Of a stretch of 13,201 bases of DNA, positions 5,812 through 13,201 are shown one piece after another. Origin of the DNA: an uncultured Clostridia bacterium (lineage in GTDB: Bacteria; Bacillota; Clostridia; Oscillospirales; Ruminococcaceae); the NCBI GenBank assembly GCA_947632425.1, contig CANRPG010000035.1:1-13201 (forward strand), in the 5' to 3' direction. Within the stretch, counting starts at the first letter, position 1, and each line of letters starts with the position of its first letter. The notes under the pieces are model-generated. The model was not told the origin of the DNA and made no database searches. It saw nothing but the letters and a program-made list of their open reading frames with translations. Position numbers and translations under genes: made by a program.

Positions 5812-8004
5812 TCAGCCGCGATTAAATATCTCATTCATCGCCGCAAGCACCGCCGAAGTCTCCAGCGGCTTTGAAAGATGTGCGTTCATGCCAGCCTGTC
5901 TGCTCTTTTCTTCGTCCTCTGCAAATGCGTTGGCAGTCATAGCGAAAATAGGCACTTTCGCCGCATCAGGGCGCTCCATAGCACGAATACGCCTTGTAGC
6001 CTCAAATCCGTCCAGCCGCGGCATCTGTATATCCATAAGAATAAGGTCATAGTGCCACATCTCGCTGGCTGCAAACATATCAACAGCCACCTGTCCGTCC
6101 TCGGCTTCTTCGATTATAGCTCCAGTTTCTGTACCCAGCAGTTCAACGGCAATTTCGCGGTTCAGCTCGTTGTCCTCCGCAAGAAGAATGTGCTTTCCGC
6201 TGAAATCGTAGGTTTTTTCTTCAGAAGTCTTGCTGCTTGACGACTTGTCATTTTTCCAGTCTATCATCTGCGAATTTTCGGTAATCGAGAAGGGGAGCTG
6301 TACAACAAATTCAGAGCCTACGCCGTATTCGCTGCTTACCGAAACATTGCCGCCCATAAGCTCTGTAAACCTCTTTACTATCGAAAGCCCCAGACCCGTG
6401 CCGCCGAATTTGTGCGTTATCTCGGCATTTTCCTGCTCAAACGCCTCAAATATCTTGTCAAGGTTTTCTTCCTTGATTCCCATTCCCGTGTCTTTTACCG
6501 AGAAGCTCAGAACCGCCGTGTCACCCTCATGGCTTACCTCGCTTACGCCAAACGTTATCTTGCCTCCATCGGGCGTAAACTTGAATGCATTTGAAAGAAG
6601 ATTTGTCAGTATCTGATTGAGCCTCAGCGAGTCGCCGCCGATAAACTTGTCTATATTGCCGTTCAGCTGTATCTTAAAGTCAATGCCTTTTTCATCTGCC
6701 TGAACTTTGTAAATGTTCTCAATATTTTCAAGGAACAGCCGCAGGTCGAAGAGCTCGTTTTTAAGCTGTATCTTGCCGCTTTCTATCTTTGACATATCCA
6801 GTACATCGTTTATCAGCAGCATAAGGTGCTTTGATGACATCGCGACTTTTTTAAGGCAGTCGTCTACCTTTTCGGGGTCATTCCTGTTTTGGCGCGCTAT
6901 CTCAGTCATGCCTATTATGCCGTTCATCGGCGTGCGTATCTCGTGGCTCATGCGGCTCAAAAATTCGCTCTTTGCATAGCTTGCCTGCTCGGCTGCTTCA
7001 CGTGCCGCCTCCAGCTGCCGCGAGTGTGCCCGAAGGTTTATCAGGTATATAAGCAAAATAAGCAGTATCATAAACATAACAGTAGCCATCATCGTGATAG
7101 CGTTTCTGTTCAGGCGGCTGCTTAGGTTCTCGGTCATTTCGTCTACCATCTCATATGGCACTTCCATGAGCATATACCACTGCGTGCCCTCGATAGGCGC
7201 GTAGTACATACACATGTGCACGTCTACCGCCTTGAATATCACCATGCCTGACTTTCCGCTTGCAAAGTCGTTTTCTATCTGCTCTATAGAGTAGCCCTTG
7301 TCAAAAGTCGCATATTCTCTGAATTTCGATATAATGTTGCTACCCTTCGGCAGCTCCGAGAAAAACGTGTTGTATACTACAAAACTGCCGTCTTTTGTAA
7401 CAATGCTCGCATTCGTCTGCCCGTCCTCACTGCGCAAGAACAGGTGCTTGCCTATTGAATCTGTCGTAAAGCCTGCAATTATAGCAATTATCTTTGTGTC
7501 TGAAAATTCAATAGGCATTATCTGCGTGCCTAAAACTATCATGTTGTTTTCAAGAAAAGTCTCGTTGTAAGAAACAAGCTCGTCCTCGCCGTCTAAAAGC
7601 TGTGCCAGAAAACTCAGCTTCGATGCCGCAGGGCGCTTGCCCTCCTCGCTGTAATAAAAACCGTCCTCGTCCACAAATGCCATGAACTCAAAGTCGTTGT
7701 TCTGCTCAGCGCTGCCTATGAACCTTTCCAGCGCATCTAAACTTTCCGTGTCCTCGCCCGTCACGCTCTCCGCCACCGACTTCAGCCCACTGTAGCGCAT
7801 AGAAAGCCCCGACTTGAAGTTTGCCTGCGTAAGATTCGTCATCTCGCGCAGATAAATGGTATTCATGTTTTTAGTAAAATCAGACGTTATATCGGCAGCT
7901 GCGACGATAAGCCAGTATACCAGAAGGCATACCACCAGTACCGCCAGTATCAGAACGATAAAAAACCGCCAGTGCGAGACCTTTTTACTATGACTTTCAC
8001 TCAT
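5812..8004 (-). CDS. Hybrid sensor histidine kinase (Cache-like sensor, HisKA, HATPase, receiver)
   Basis: A 730-residue protein. Transmembrane helix 1 is at about 13-37, with an extracytoplasmic sensor at about 38-300. Two Cache-like halves are suggested by FVDEDGFYYSE (110-120) and VTKDGSFVVYN (202-212), and by the late YYAPIEGTQWYMLMEVP. Helix 2 is at about 302-324, then HisKA with phospho-acceptor H354 in MSHEIRTPMNG. The ATPase domain has N468/N472, DTGMGI (D505) and GGTGLGL (534-540). The C-terminal receiver has D611, phospho-acceptor D658, T690 and K712, so it looks functional. There is no HPt domain, and no DNA-binding partner is encoded in the window. The start lies one base after the stop of the lipoprotein gene, with only a weak GGTGA site, so translational coupling is likely. 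Because the genes are paired, the kinase probably reads the ligand state of that lipoprotein. No convincing terminator follows the gene. Confidence 0.92.
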   Translation of the reverse strand: MSESHSKKVSHWRFFIVLILAVLVVCLLVYWLIVAAADITSDFTKNMNTIYLREMTNLTQANFKSGLSMRYSGLKSVAESVTGEDTESLDALERFIGSAEQNNDFEFMAFVDEDGFYYSEEGKRPAASKLSFLAQLLDGEDELVSYNETFLENNMIVLGTQIMPIEFSDTKIIAIIAGFTTDSIGKHLFLRSEDGQTNASIVTKDGSFVVYNTFFSELPKGSNIISKFREYATFDKGYSIEQIENDFASGKSGMVIFKAVDVHMCMYYAPIEGTQWYMLMEVPYEMVDEMTENLSSRLNRNAITMMATVMFMILLILLIYLINLRAHSRQLEAAREAAEQASYAKSEFLSRMSHEIRTPMNGIIGMTEIARQNRNDPEKVDDCLKKVAMSSKHLMLLINDVLDMSKIESGKIQLKNELFDLRLFLENIENIYKVQADEKGIDFKIQLNGNIDKFIGGDSLRLNQILTNLLSNAFKFTPDGGKITFGVSEVSHEGDTAVLSFSVKDTGMGIKEENLDKIFEAFEQENAEITHKFGGTGLGLSIVKRFTELMGGNVSVSSEYGVGSEFVVQLPFSITENSQMIDWKNDKSSSSKTSEEKTYDFSGKHILLAEDNELNREIAVELLGTETGAIIEEAEDGQVAVDMFAASEMWHYDLILMDIQMPRLDGFEATRRIRAMERPDAAKVPIFAMTANAFAEDEEKSRQAGMNAHLSKPLETSAVLAAMNEIFNRG

Positions 8005-8005
8005 C

Positions 8006-9937
8006 TTAGTTCACCGATGTGATCCTTCCTTCGAGTTTTGACGTTATAGCCGCATCGTTGTGCTTTATCATGTATTCTTCAAGCGTTGTGCATAAAGTGT
8101 ATTCTGTCTCACGCACAAGCTTAACGTTTTCGGGCTTCGGCGTTCCGTCGCTGTAAACGTTAAGCATTGTAAATCCGTCGCCGTTGTTATCTTCATATCC
8201 GCTGATGCCTGCCATGTAGTCTGAAACGGCAATTGTGTATACAGCATTTTCGTCAAGCGGCGAGCCGTCAGCCAGCGTTACGTCAACAAGCTGTGCAGGC
8301 GTGCTTTCTATCGCAGGCGTGAACGAGTATTTCAAGCCCGAAACATTCAAAAACCTTCCGCCCGGTATGTTGTTTTCCTGTATCATCATAGAAAGACCGT
8401 TTTCAAGCATATCGCGTATTGTCTGTGCATCTACTTCCAGAACTATAATTTTGTTTCCATACGGGCATACGTAATCAAGGTCATAGCTGTATACATCACC
8501 CTTGTATAAGCTGCCGCGTATAGAACCGCCGTTCACTACCGCAATATCGGTGCCGTTTATCTCTTTCACCGCATCAGATATAAGGTTTCCTATCTCGGTC
8601 TCCTGTGTGCGGACATTGTAGTTTTCGACCATCATATCGTGGTCAATAGTTCCGATAAGAGTTACAACTTGTTCGTCACCGTTTATTACGTAATCGTCAA
8701 CCTCTGCAAATGCATCTGCAATCTCTTTCTGCGCGCAAAGAACGGTATTGCAGTGAGTGCCAAAATACCTCATAAAATCATTAGAAATAGATATGTTATA
8801 GTTGTAGCCCTCGTCAATGCAAGTTTTTATTCCGTCGGGAACTATTTCTTGAGTCGGCGTGTAGTCTACAAGATATGAATATCCCGCACCGTTGTCAAGC
8901 ATGAACGCATCTTGCCCCTCGGGTGATGAAAGCAGCGTAAGTATTTTGCGGCAGGCATCCAGCTTTTCCTCGCTGCCTTTTTCGGTAAGCGCCTTGTTTA
9001 TGCCAAGATACGCAGTCGGCGCCGATACAGTCCACGCAGGGTTGCCCTCGCTGCTAAGCATCGGCAGCATATCAAATTCGTAGCTGCTGTCTTTGCGTAT
9101 ATCGTTGAGCATAGTAACGCTGTCAAACGCCACCAGCATCTGACCGTCGCTCATCTTTTTAAGCACAGGCGCACAGTTTGAAACAGAAGTGAACGGTGTG
9201 GGATTCAAATACCCCTTGTCAATAAGCTCCAGCGGCAGGTCAAGAGAAGATTCCAGCGTGCCGGTAAATGTCGCCTCACCGTTTTTCAGCCCGTCAAGCC
9301 ACTTTATACCCTGTGAAAGCCCGAAAAAGTCGGGTATTTTGTTCGCGAATACAAAAGTCGCAGTCGTAATAGGCGTGCCGTCAACGGTAAATACATAGCC
9401 GTTTTCGTCAACGCCTATGTTCTTTTCCTTTGCCACTCCAAGCATCTTTACAAGTTCTTCCAGAGTTGTGGGTATATCCAGCCCGTTTTCTTTTACAAGC
9501 GTTTCATTGTAAATATAGCCGTAATACTGCGCAGGCAGCGGTACAAACAAATTCTTGCCGTCTCGCGAAGTCTTTTTCATAATGCTAGACTCATACGAAG
9601 AAATATAGCTCTCCGCGCTCAGGTCAGCAAGGTGGTTCAGTATGTCGCCCGTCGCCAGCGATGAAGTAACAATATCCGTGCCGTGACCGTTTCTCAGGCG
9701 GCGTTCCGATTCGCCGTCAATAGTGCTCACAGCGTTTTTCTCTACCTGTAGGTCGATCTCGGGATAGGTCGTCTCCACCAAGCTTTCAAAATTCGGCAAA
9801 AGGCTGGTGAACATCATGCTAACAACAATTTTCTCGCCCTCAGCCCTCGAAGACGAGCTCGTCTCGGTTTTCTTTGACGAGCAGCCGCCAAGGCACATCG
9901 GCGCAAGTATCAGACAAAGCAGTTTTTTATAGTTCAT
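8006..9937 (-). CDS. Solute-binding lipoprotein fused to a 5'-nucleotidase C-terminal domain
   Basis: A 643-residue lipoprotein: signal peptide ending CLGGC (lipidated C19) and a short Ser-rich linker. Residues about 35-420 look like an ABC-type family-1 solute-binding fold: IVVSMMFTSL, a YPEIDLQV strand, PLPAQYYGYIYN (133-144), the FDSVTML segment, and LSSPEGQDAF (336-345). Residues about 425-600 match the C-terminal, substrate-binding domain of 5'-nucleotidases (PF02872 type): R443 and ETEIGNLISDA, VNGGSIRG (R474), CPYGN (Y493), GGRFLNVSGL, and GDGF (F589). The N-terminal metallophosphatase domain that supplies catalysis is absent, so I expect ligand binding without hydrolysis. The ATG has AAGGAG 9 bases upstream. 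The next gene, one base away, encodes the hybrid kinase; no permease gene is present. I infer a sensory rather than transport role, with a nucleoside or nucleotide-like ligand as the leading guess. Confidence 0.85.
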   Translation of the reverse strand: MNYKKLLCLILAPMCLGGCSSKKTETSSSSRAEGEKIVVSMMFTSLLPNFESLVETTYPEIDLQVEKNAVSTIDGESERRLRNGHGTDIVTSSLATGDILNHLADLSAESYISSYESSIMKKTSRDGKNLFVPLPAQYYGYIYNETLVKENGLDIPTTLEELVKMLGVAKEKNIGVDENGYVFTVDGTPITTATFVFANKIPDFFGLSQGIKWLDGLKNGEATFTGTLESSLDLPLELIDKGYLNPTPFTSVSNCAPVLKKMSDGQMLVAFDSVTMLNDIRKDSSYEFDMLPMLSSEGNPAWTVSAPTAYLGINKALTEKGSEEKLDACRKILTLLSSPEGQDAFMLDNGAGYSYLVDYTPTQEIVPDGIKTCIDEGYNYNISISNDFMRYFGTHCNTVLCAQKEIADAFAEVDDYVINGDEQVVTLIGTIDHDMMVENYNVRTQETEIGNLISDAVKEINGTDIAVVNGGSIRGSLYKGDVYSYDLDYVCPYGNKIIVLEVDAQTIRDMLENGLSMMIQENNIPGGRFLNVSGLKYSFTPAIESTPAQLVDVTLADGSPLDENAVYTIAVSDYMAGISGYEDNNGDGFTMLNVYSDGTPKPENVKLVRETEYTLCTTLEEYMIKHNDAAITSKLEGRITSVN

Positions 9938-9970
9938 TTTAGTATGCTCCTTGTTGAATATCTAATATAT

Positions 9971-9999
9971 ATTGTAAAATATTTCGCCCTTTTTGTCAA
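9971..9999 (-). promoter_or_regulatory. Promoter of the binding-lipoprotein/kinase operon
   Basis: On the minus strand, TTGACA (9994-9999), exactly 17 bases, then TACAAT (9971-9976). The -35 is perfect and the -10 has one mismatch. The leader is about 27 bases to the ATG at 9937. Confidence 0.85.
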
Positions 10000-10016
10000 T
10001 CCCCGAGAGGGCAAAA
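9982..10016. repeat. Inverted repeat flanking the -35 box of the sensor operon
   Basis: TTTCGCCCT (9982-9990) and AGGGCAAAA (10008-10016) are inverted with 8 of 9 positions matching and 17 bp between them. The arms sit on either side of the -35 hexamer, about 26 bp centre to centre. It could be a two-site operator. As a hairpin it has no T run, so it is not a terminator. Confidence 0.4.
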
Positions 10017-10071
10017 CAGAGCATTAAAGCATAAACTTTTTGTAAACAGTATAGCCGCCGTAAAAATGCGC

Positions 10072-10106
10072 AAAAAATCAGCCGCAGGCAGCACGCCAAC
10101 GGCTGA
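10072..10106 (-). terminator. Terminator after the repeat-protein gene
   Basis: On the minus strand, TCAGCCG (10100-10106) pairs perfectly with CGGCTGA (10078-10084). A further GGC/GCC pairing lies inside, beyond a 2x2 internal loop, and the hairpin is followed at once by six T. It lies 30 bases past the stop at 10136. Confidence 0.9.
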
Positions 10107-10135
10107 AATTATTAAACTATCAGGGCAGGGGAGTA

Positions 10136-13100
10136 TTATTCTGTTTCAACTACCTTAAATCTCGCTCCTGTTTGAGAATTGTCAGGCGCCTCATCAAAAT
10201 GCAGACGTTTGTCTAATGTTTCTTCGCTTACTATGTCTCCGGCTTCATTATCAAAATGCCATGAATAGTTCGTAGAAGATCTCAAACTATTTAATTGCTC
10301 CATAAGCGAACCTTCACCGCTCCAGTAAAGCGTGCCGGTAGTTCCGTCAAGCTTAGTGTATTCTATGCTTGCCTTTACTATGTAATAATCAATGTTGCTG
10401 TCAAATGTCTGACCTGCCGAGAATGTAATAAGATCAATATTTTCTTCTGTAATGCCGCTTATCGCCTGTGTCGCAAAGCCGGCAATGACATAATAATTGC
10501 TATTTATATAATCATAGAATTCAGAAAACCTCCATAGGTCACTTTCTGTAAGTGGATCACCTATTTTTTTAGCAAAGCTGCCCGTGGATTCCCAAGCGCC
10601 TTCAGTGTATTCATATACCGTTATTTTGCATCCGCAGTATACATCGGTATCGTACCCTATCCAAGTACCCTGAGTGAATTCATCGGTATAATCGTTTCCG
10701 TTTGTATAAACCCATGTGTAATTTTCCGGTGCAGTAGGTATCTCATTTAAAAGCTCACCCATTGTATATTGGCTTTCAATTTCTTCACCGTCAACATCAT
10801 GGAAAGTAACTTTATGCACATTCTTCCAAGCTGGCACTATGTATATTCTCGCAAATGATTGATAATTGCCTTCTTCTCCATAATCATATGCAATATCTTT
10901 AACCGACGTATTTTCTGTTATCTCCGGCAGGCCCTCGATATCAAACGGATTATCCAAGCCCGGTAAAGCTCTTTCATCGTTGAGATAAACTGCTTTAGCA
11001 ACGGTATATTTACTACTAATTGAATTTTTCCATGAAGATATCTGTTTTTGTAATTCTTCAGCAGTCATGTCGTACTCAAATGTTTTGCTATTATCATAAG
11101 AGTACAGTCCCACCGATGAAGGATCAAAGTTGCCGTCGTCTGAATAACCACCAACATAATCAACAGATATACTAACTTTCATATGCGTATACACCGCCGT
11201 AACGGTAATGTTATCTTTTACTGTAACATTCGCAATACTCTGTCCGTCAACAGTCCACTTGCCGTTATACCATGGCTTTTCAGGTACAGTATAGTTAGCA
11301 AGCGCCTCGCTGAGCGGCGTGCCGTATTCAGCCGTTATCGCTTTGGGCATTGTCACGTCATCATAATCACATTCAAACTTTATCTCGTAAGTGTTTATCA
11401 CATATTCAAACTTAACAGTAATGTTTCCTGTTACTTCGTAGCCGTCGGGTATCTCCTCACCGTCAATAGTCCACCTTCCGGTGTAGCCTTCTTTTTCAGG
11501 CATAGCCGGCAGATAATTTGCAAGACCCCAGCCATGCTCAAGTATCTCGGTTGTAGGCAAAGTCGTTATATCCGGCTCATCAGTCGTGAATGTAACTTCG
11601 TACTTATTTATAGTGTACACAATAGTAATAGTCACATCATCTGTAACTACGCTGCCGTCAGGAATATCCTCTCCGCCTATAGTCCACTTGCCTGTGTAGC
11701 CTTCCTTATCGGGCATTTGAACTTTGCCAAGAACCTCACTAAGCTGCGTGCCGTAATCAGCTGTCTGCTTTTCAGGCATTGTCAGTGTTTCATCATCACA
11801 TTCAAATGTTACAGTGTATGTATTTATTGTATACACCGCAGTAACTGTCACATTACCTGTAACCCTGTAATCAGCCTCAACAGCCTTTCCGCCAATCTGC
11901 CATTCACCAGTGTAACCAGTCTTTTCGGGTACTTCCGGTAACTCATCTTTGAGCAGAGTATTAAATTCAAGCTCCAGATTTTGAGGTAGTTCAACATCTT
12001 CCTCGCTCTCGAAAGTAACAGTGTACTTGTTGATCGTATATACCGCAGTAACCGTCACATCTCCGGTTACCCTGTAATCCGCCTCAACAGCCTTGCCGCC
12101 TATCTGCCACTCGCCTGTGTAACCTGTCTTTGTCGGTACAGCAGGCAGTTCTTTTGAAAGTACTGTGTTATATTCAAGCTCCAGATTTTGAGGCAGTTCA
12201 ACATCTTCCTCGCTCTCGAATGTAACTGTGTATTTATTTATAGTGTAAACCGCAGTAATAGTTACGTCATCTGTAACAGTGTATGTACCCGAAACTTCTT
12301 CACCGTCAACAAACCATACGCCTGTGTAACCTTCCTTCTCAGGAACTTTCGGCAATGTCAGAGTTTCGTTATACTTGACCTTTTGTTCCTCAGGAAGTTT
12401 AACGTCTTCTTCACTCGTGAATGTCACGGTATACTCGTTTATAGTATACACCGTAGTAACAGTCAAATCTTCCGTTACCTTGTAACCTTCTGCAATCTCT
12501 TTGCCGTCAATAGTCCACTTACCGGTATAACCTGTCTTTTCGGGTACTTCCGGCAGTTCAAGCAGTGAGTTGTATTCAACAGTCTTTGCCGCGGGTATAT
12601 CCGTTACACCAGGTTCATCAGTCGTGAATGTAACTGTGTATTTATTGATAGTATACACAGCCGAAACAGTCACATCATCTGTAACAGTGTATGTACCCGA
12701 AACTTCTTCACCGTCAATCTCCCATACACCGGTGTAACCCGTCTTTGTCGGTACATCAGGCAGATTTATTTCAGAATTATATTTCGCGGTTATATTATCA
12801 GGCATAGTAACGTCTGTTTCTTCGGTCTCAAATTTTACAGTATATGTGTTGATCGTATAAACCGCAGTAATAGTTACATCATCTGTAACAGTGTATGTAC
12901 CCGAAACTTCTTCACCGTCGATCTCCCATACACCGGTGTAACCCGTCTTTGTCGGCACATCAGGCAAAGTCAGTGTTTCATTATACTTGACCTTCTGCTC
13001 CTCAGGCATGGTAACATCAGTTTCATCAGACTTGAACGTTACAGTATACTCATTTATAGTATACACCGCAGTAACAGTCACATCATCAGTAACCGTATAT

Positions 13101-13201
13101 GTACCCGAGACTTCTTTATCGTCAATCTCCCATACACCGGTGTAACCCGTCTTTGTCGGCACATCAGGCAAAGTCAGTGTTTCATTATACTTGACCTTCT
13201 G
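10136..13201 (-). CDS. Large InlB-B-like repeat surface protein, C-terminal 1021 residues (5' end outside window)
   Basis: The frame is open from the window edge (13201) to TAA at 10136, so the N-terminus and export signal lie outside. The first 673 visible residues are one partial and nine full repeats of 67-72 residues. Consensus elements are YTVTF, a Pro-Glu stretch, YN, LPxVPxKxGYTGxW, IDGEEV, and a closing VTDDVTVTAVYTIN. This resembles the InlB B-repeat/Listeria-Bacteroides repeat family (PF09479 type), small beta-rich modules found in extracellular stalks and adhesins. The last 348 residues are mostly unique. They begin at MKVSISVDY and include one decayed repeat-like unit (VHKVTFHD to DTDVYCGC). 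They end VVETE without LPxTG, a hydrophobic tail or a recognisable dockerin. A surface stalk, binding or adhesion role is inferred; attachment may depend on the missing N-terminus. Confidence 0.8.
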   Translation of the reverse strand, partial: QKVKYNETLTLPDVPTKTGYTGVWEIDDKEVSGTYTVTDDVTVTAVYTINEYTVTFKSDETDVTMPEEQKVKYNETLTLPDVPTKTGYTGVWEIDGEEVSGTYTVTDDVTITAVYTINTYTVKFETEETDVTMPDNITAKYNSEINLPDVPTKTGYTGVWEIDGEEVSGTYTVTDDVTVSAVYTINKYTVTFTTDEPGVTDIPAAKTVEYNSLLELPEVPEKTGYTGKWTIDGKEIAEGYKVTEDLTVTTVYTINEYTVTFTSEEDVKLPEEQKVKYNETLTLPKVPEKEGYTGVWFVDGEEVSGTYTVTDDVTITAVYTINKYTVTFESEEDVELPQNLELEYNTVLSKELPAVPTKTGYTGEWQIGGKAVEADYRVTGDVTVTAVYTINKYTVTFESEEDVELPQNLELEFNTLLKDELPEVPEKTGYTGEWQIGGKAVEADYRVTGNVTVTAVYTINTYTVTFECDDETLTMPEKQTADYGTQLSEVLGKVQMPDKEGYTGKWTIGGEDIPDGSVVTDDVTITIVYTINKYEVTFTTDEPDITTLPTTEILEHGWGLANYLPAMPEKEGYTGRWTIDGEEIPDGYEVTGNITVKFEYVINTYEIKFECDYDDVTMPKAITAEYGTPLSEALANYTVPEKPWYNGKWTVDGQSIANVTVKDNITVTAVYTHMKVSISVDYVGGYSDDGNFDPSSVGLYSYDNSKTFEYDMTAEELQKQISSWKNSISSKYTVAKAVYLNDERALPGLDNPFDIEGLPEITENTSVKDIAYDYGEEGNYQSFARIYIVPAWKNVHKVTFHDVDGEEIESQYTMGELLNEIPTAPENYTWVYTNGNDYTDEFTQGTWIGYDTDVYCGCKITVYEYTEGAWESTGSFAKKIGDPLTESDLWRFSEFYDYINSNYYVIAGFATQAISGITEENIDLITFSAGQTFDSNIDYYIVKASIEYTKLDGTTGTLYWSGEGSLMEQLNSLRSSTNYSWHFDNEAGDIVSEETLDKRLHFDEAPDNSQTGARFKVVETE
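11183..13201 (-). repeat. Tandem coding repeats, about 204-bp unit, one partial and nine full copies
   Basis: The units encode 51 (partial), 68, 68, 69, 67, 69, 69, 72, 71 and 69 residues in reading order from the window edge. Copies near the edge are in an exact 204-bp register: the same GTGTAACCCGTCTTTGTCGG block lies about 204 bp apart in three copies. 12921-12997 and 13125-13201 are identical over 77 bases. Copies 6 and 7 form a second close pair, with about 8 of 69 residues differing. Copies 8-10 are the most diverged. Confidence 0.85.

Noticed and set aside
11183..11941. A 252-codon plus-strand open frame opposite the repeat gene
   Set aside because: It lies entirely over the repeats, its own sequence is periodic in step with them, and it has no ribosome binding site or family resemblance. 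It is an antisense shadow of the repeats.
11183..13201. Regularly spaced repeats that could suggest a CRISPR array
   Set aside because: The period is about 204 bp with no unique spacers, and the repeats are continuous coding sequence with codon-level divergence, so they are protein repeats.

Overview
The window looks like a chromosome segment from an anaerobic, fibre-degrading Gram-positive gut or rumen bacterium of the Clostridia, most like the Ruminococcus/Oscillospiraceae group. The evidence is strong AGGAGG-type ribosome binding sites, consensus vegetative promoters, secreted proteins anchored as lipoproteins (LSSC and LGGC lipoboxes), no outer-membrane components, and a glycoside hydrolase/esterase pair. 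This placement is inference from gene style, because no rRNA or other marker gene is present.

Left part (1-3541): the 3' end of a cupin protein converges on an AraC-family regulator gene. That gene is divergent from a two-gene operon encoding two surface lipoproteins, a GH26 glycanase (most likely a beta-mannanase) and a CE1-like serine esterase. The layout suggests local control of extracellular hydrolysis and deacylation of a hemicellulose such as acetylated mannan. Both divergent promoters are readable, and a perfect 19-bp palindrome covers the -35 box of the hydrolase promoter. Bidirectional terminators close both convergent gene pairs (393-421 and 3507-3541).

Middle part (3543-5779, all minus strand): a membrane-anchored metallo-beta-lactamase-fold hydrolase of the NAPE-PLD-like type has its own perfect consensus promoter. 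Upstream of it lies a TetR regulator gene, co-transcribed behind a small two-helix membrane protein gene that appears broken by a frameshift. A perfect 7-4-7 inverted repeat sits in that operon's promoter and is a good candidate for the TetR operator.

Right-centre part (5812-9999, minus strand): a two-gene signalling operon. The first gene encodes a lipoprotein in which a family-1-type solute-binding domain is fused to the C-terminal (substrate-binding) domain of 5'-nucleotidases, without the catalytic metallophosphatase domain. After a single spacer base comes a hybrid histidine kinase with a Cache-like extracytoplasmic sensor, HisKA/HATPase and a C-terminal receiver. I read this as a candidate ligand-binding lipoprotein/kinase pair that may sense a nucleoside, nucleotide or related molecule. 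This is the most interesting system in the window. No DNA-binding response regulator is encoded nearby.

Right end (10136-13201, minus strand, runs off the window): a large extracellular repeat protein with nine full and one partial InlB-B-like repeats of about 68 residues, followed by a unique C-terminal region of about 348 residues. The repeats nearest the window edge are almost identical at DNA level (exact 204-bp period) and they decay toward the C-terminus. No sorting signal is visible at the C-terminus.
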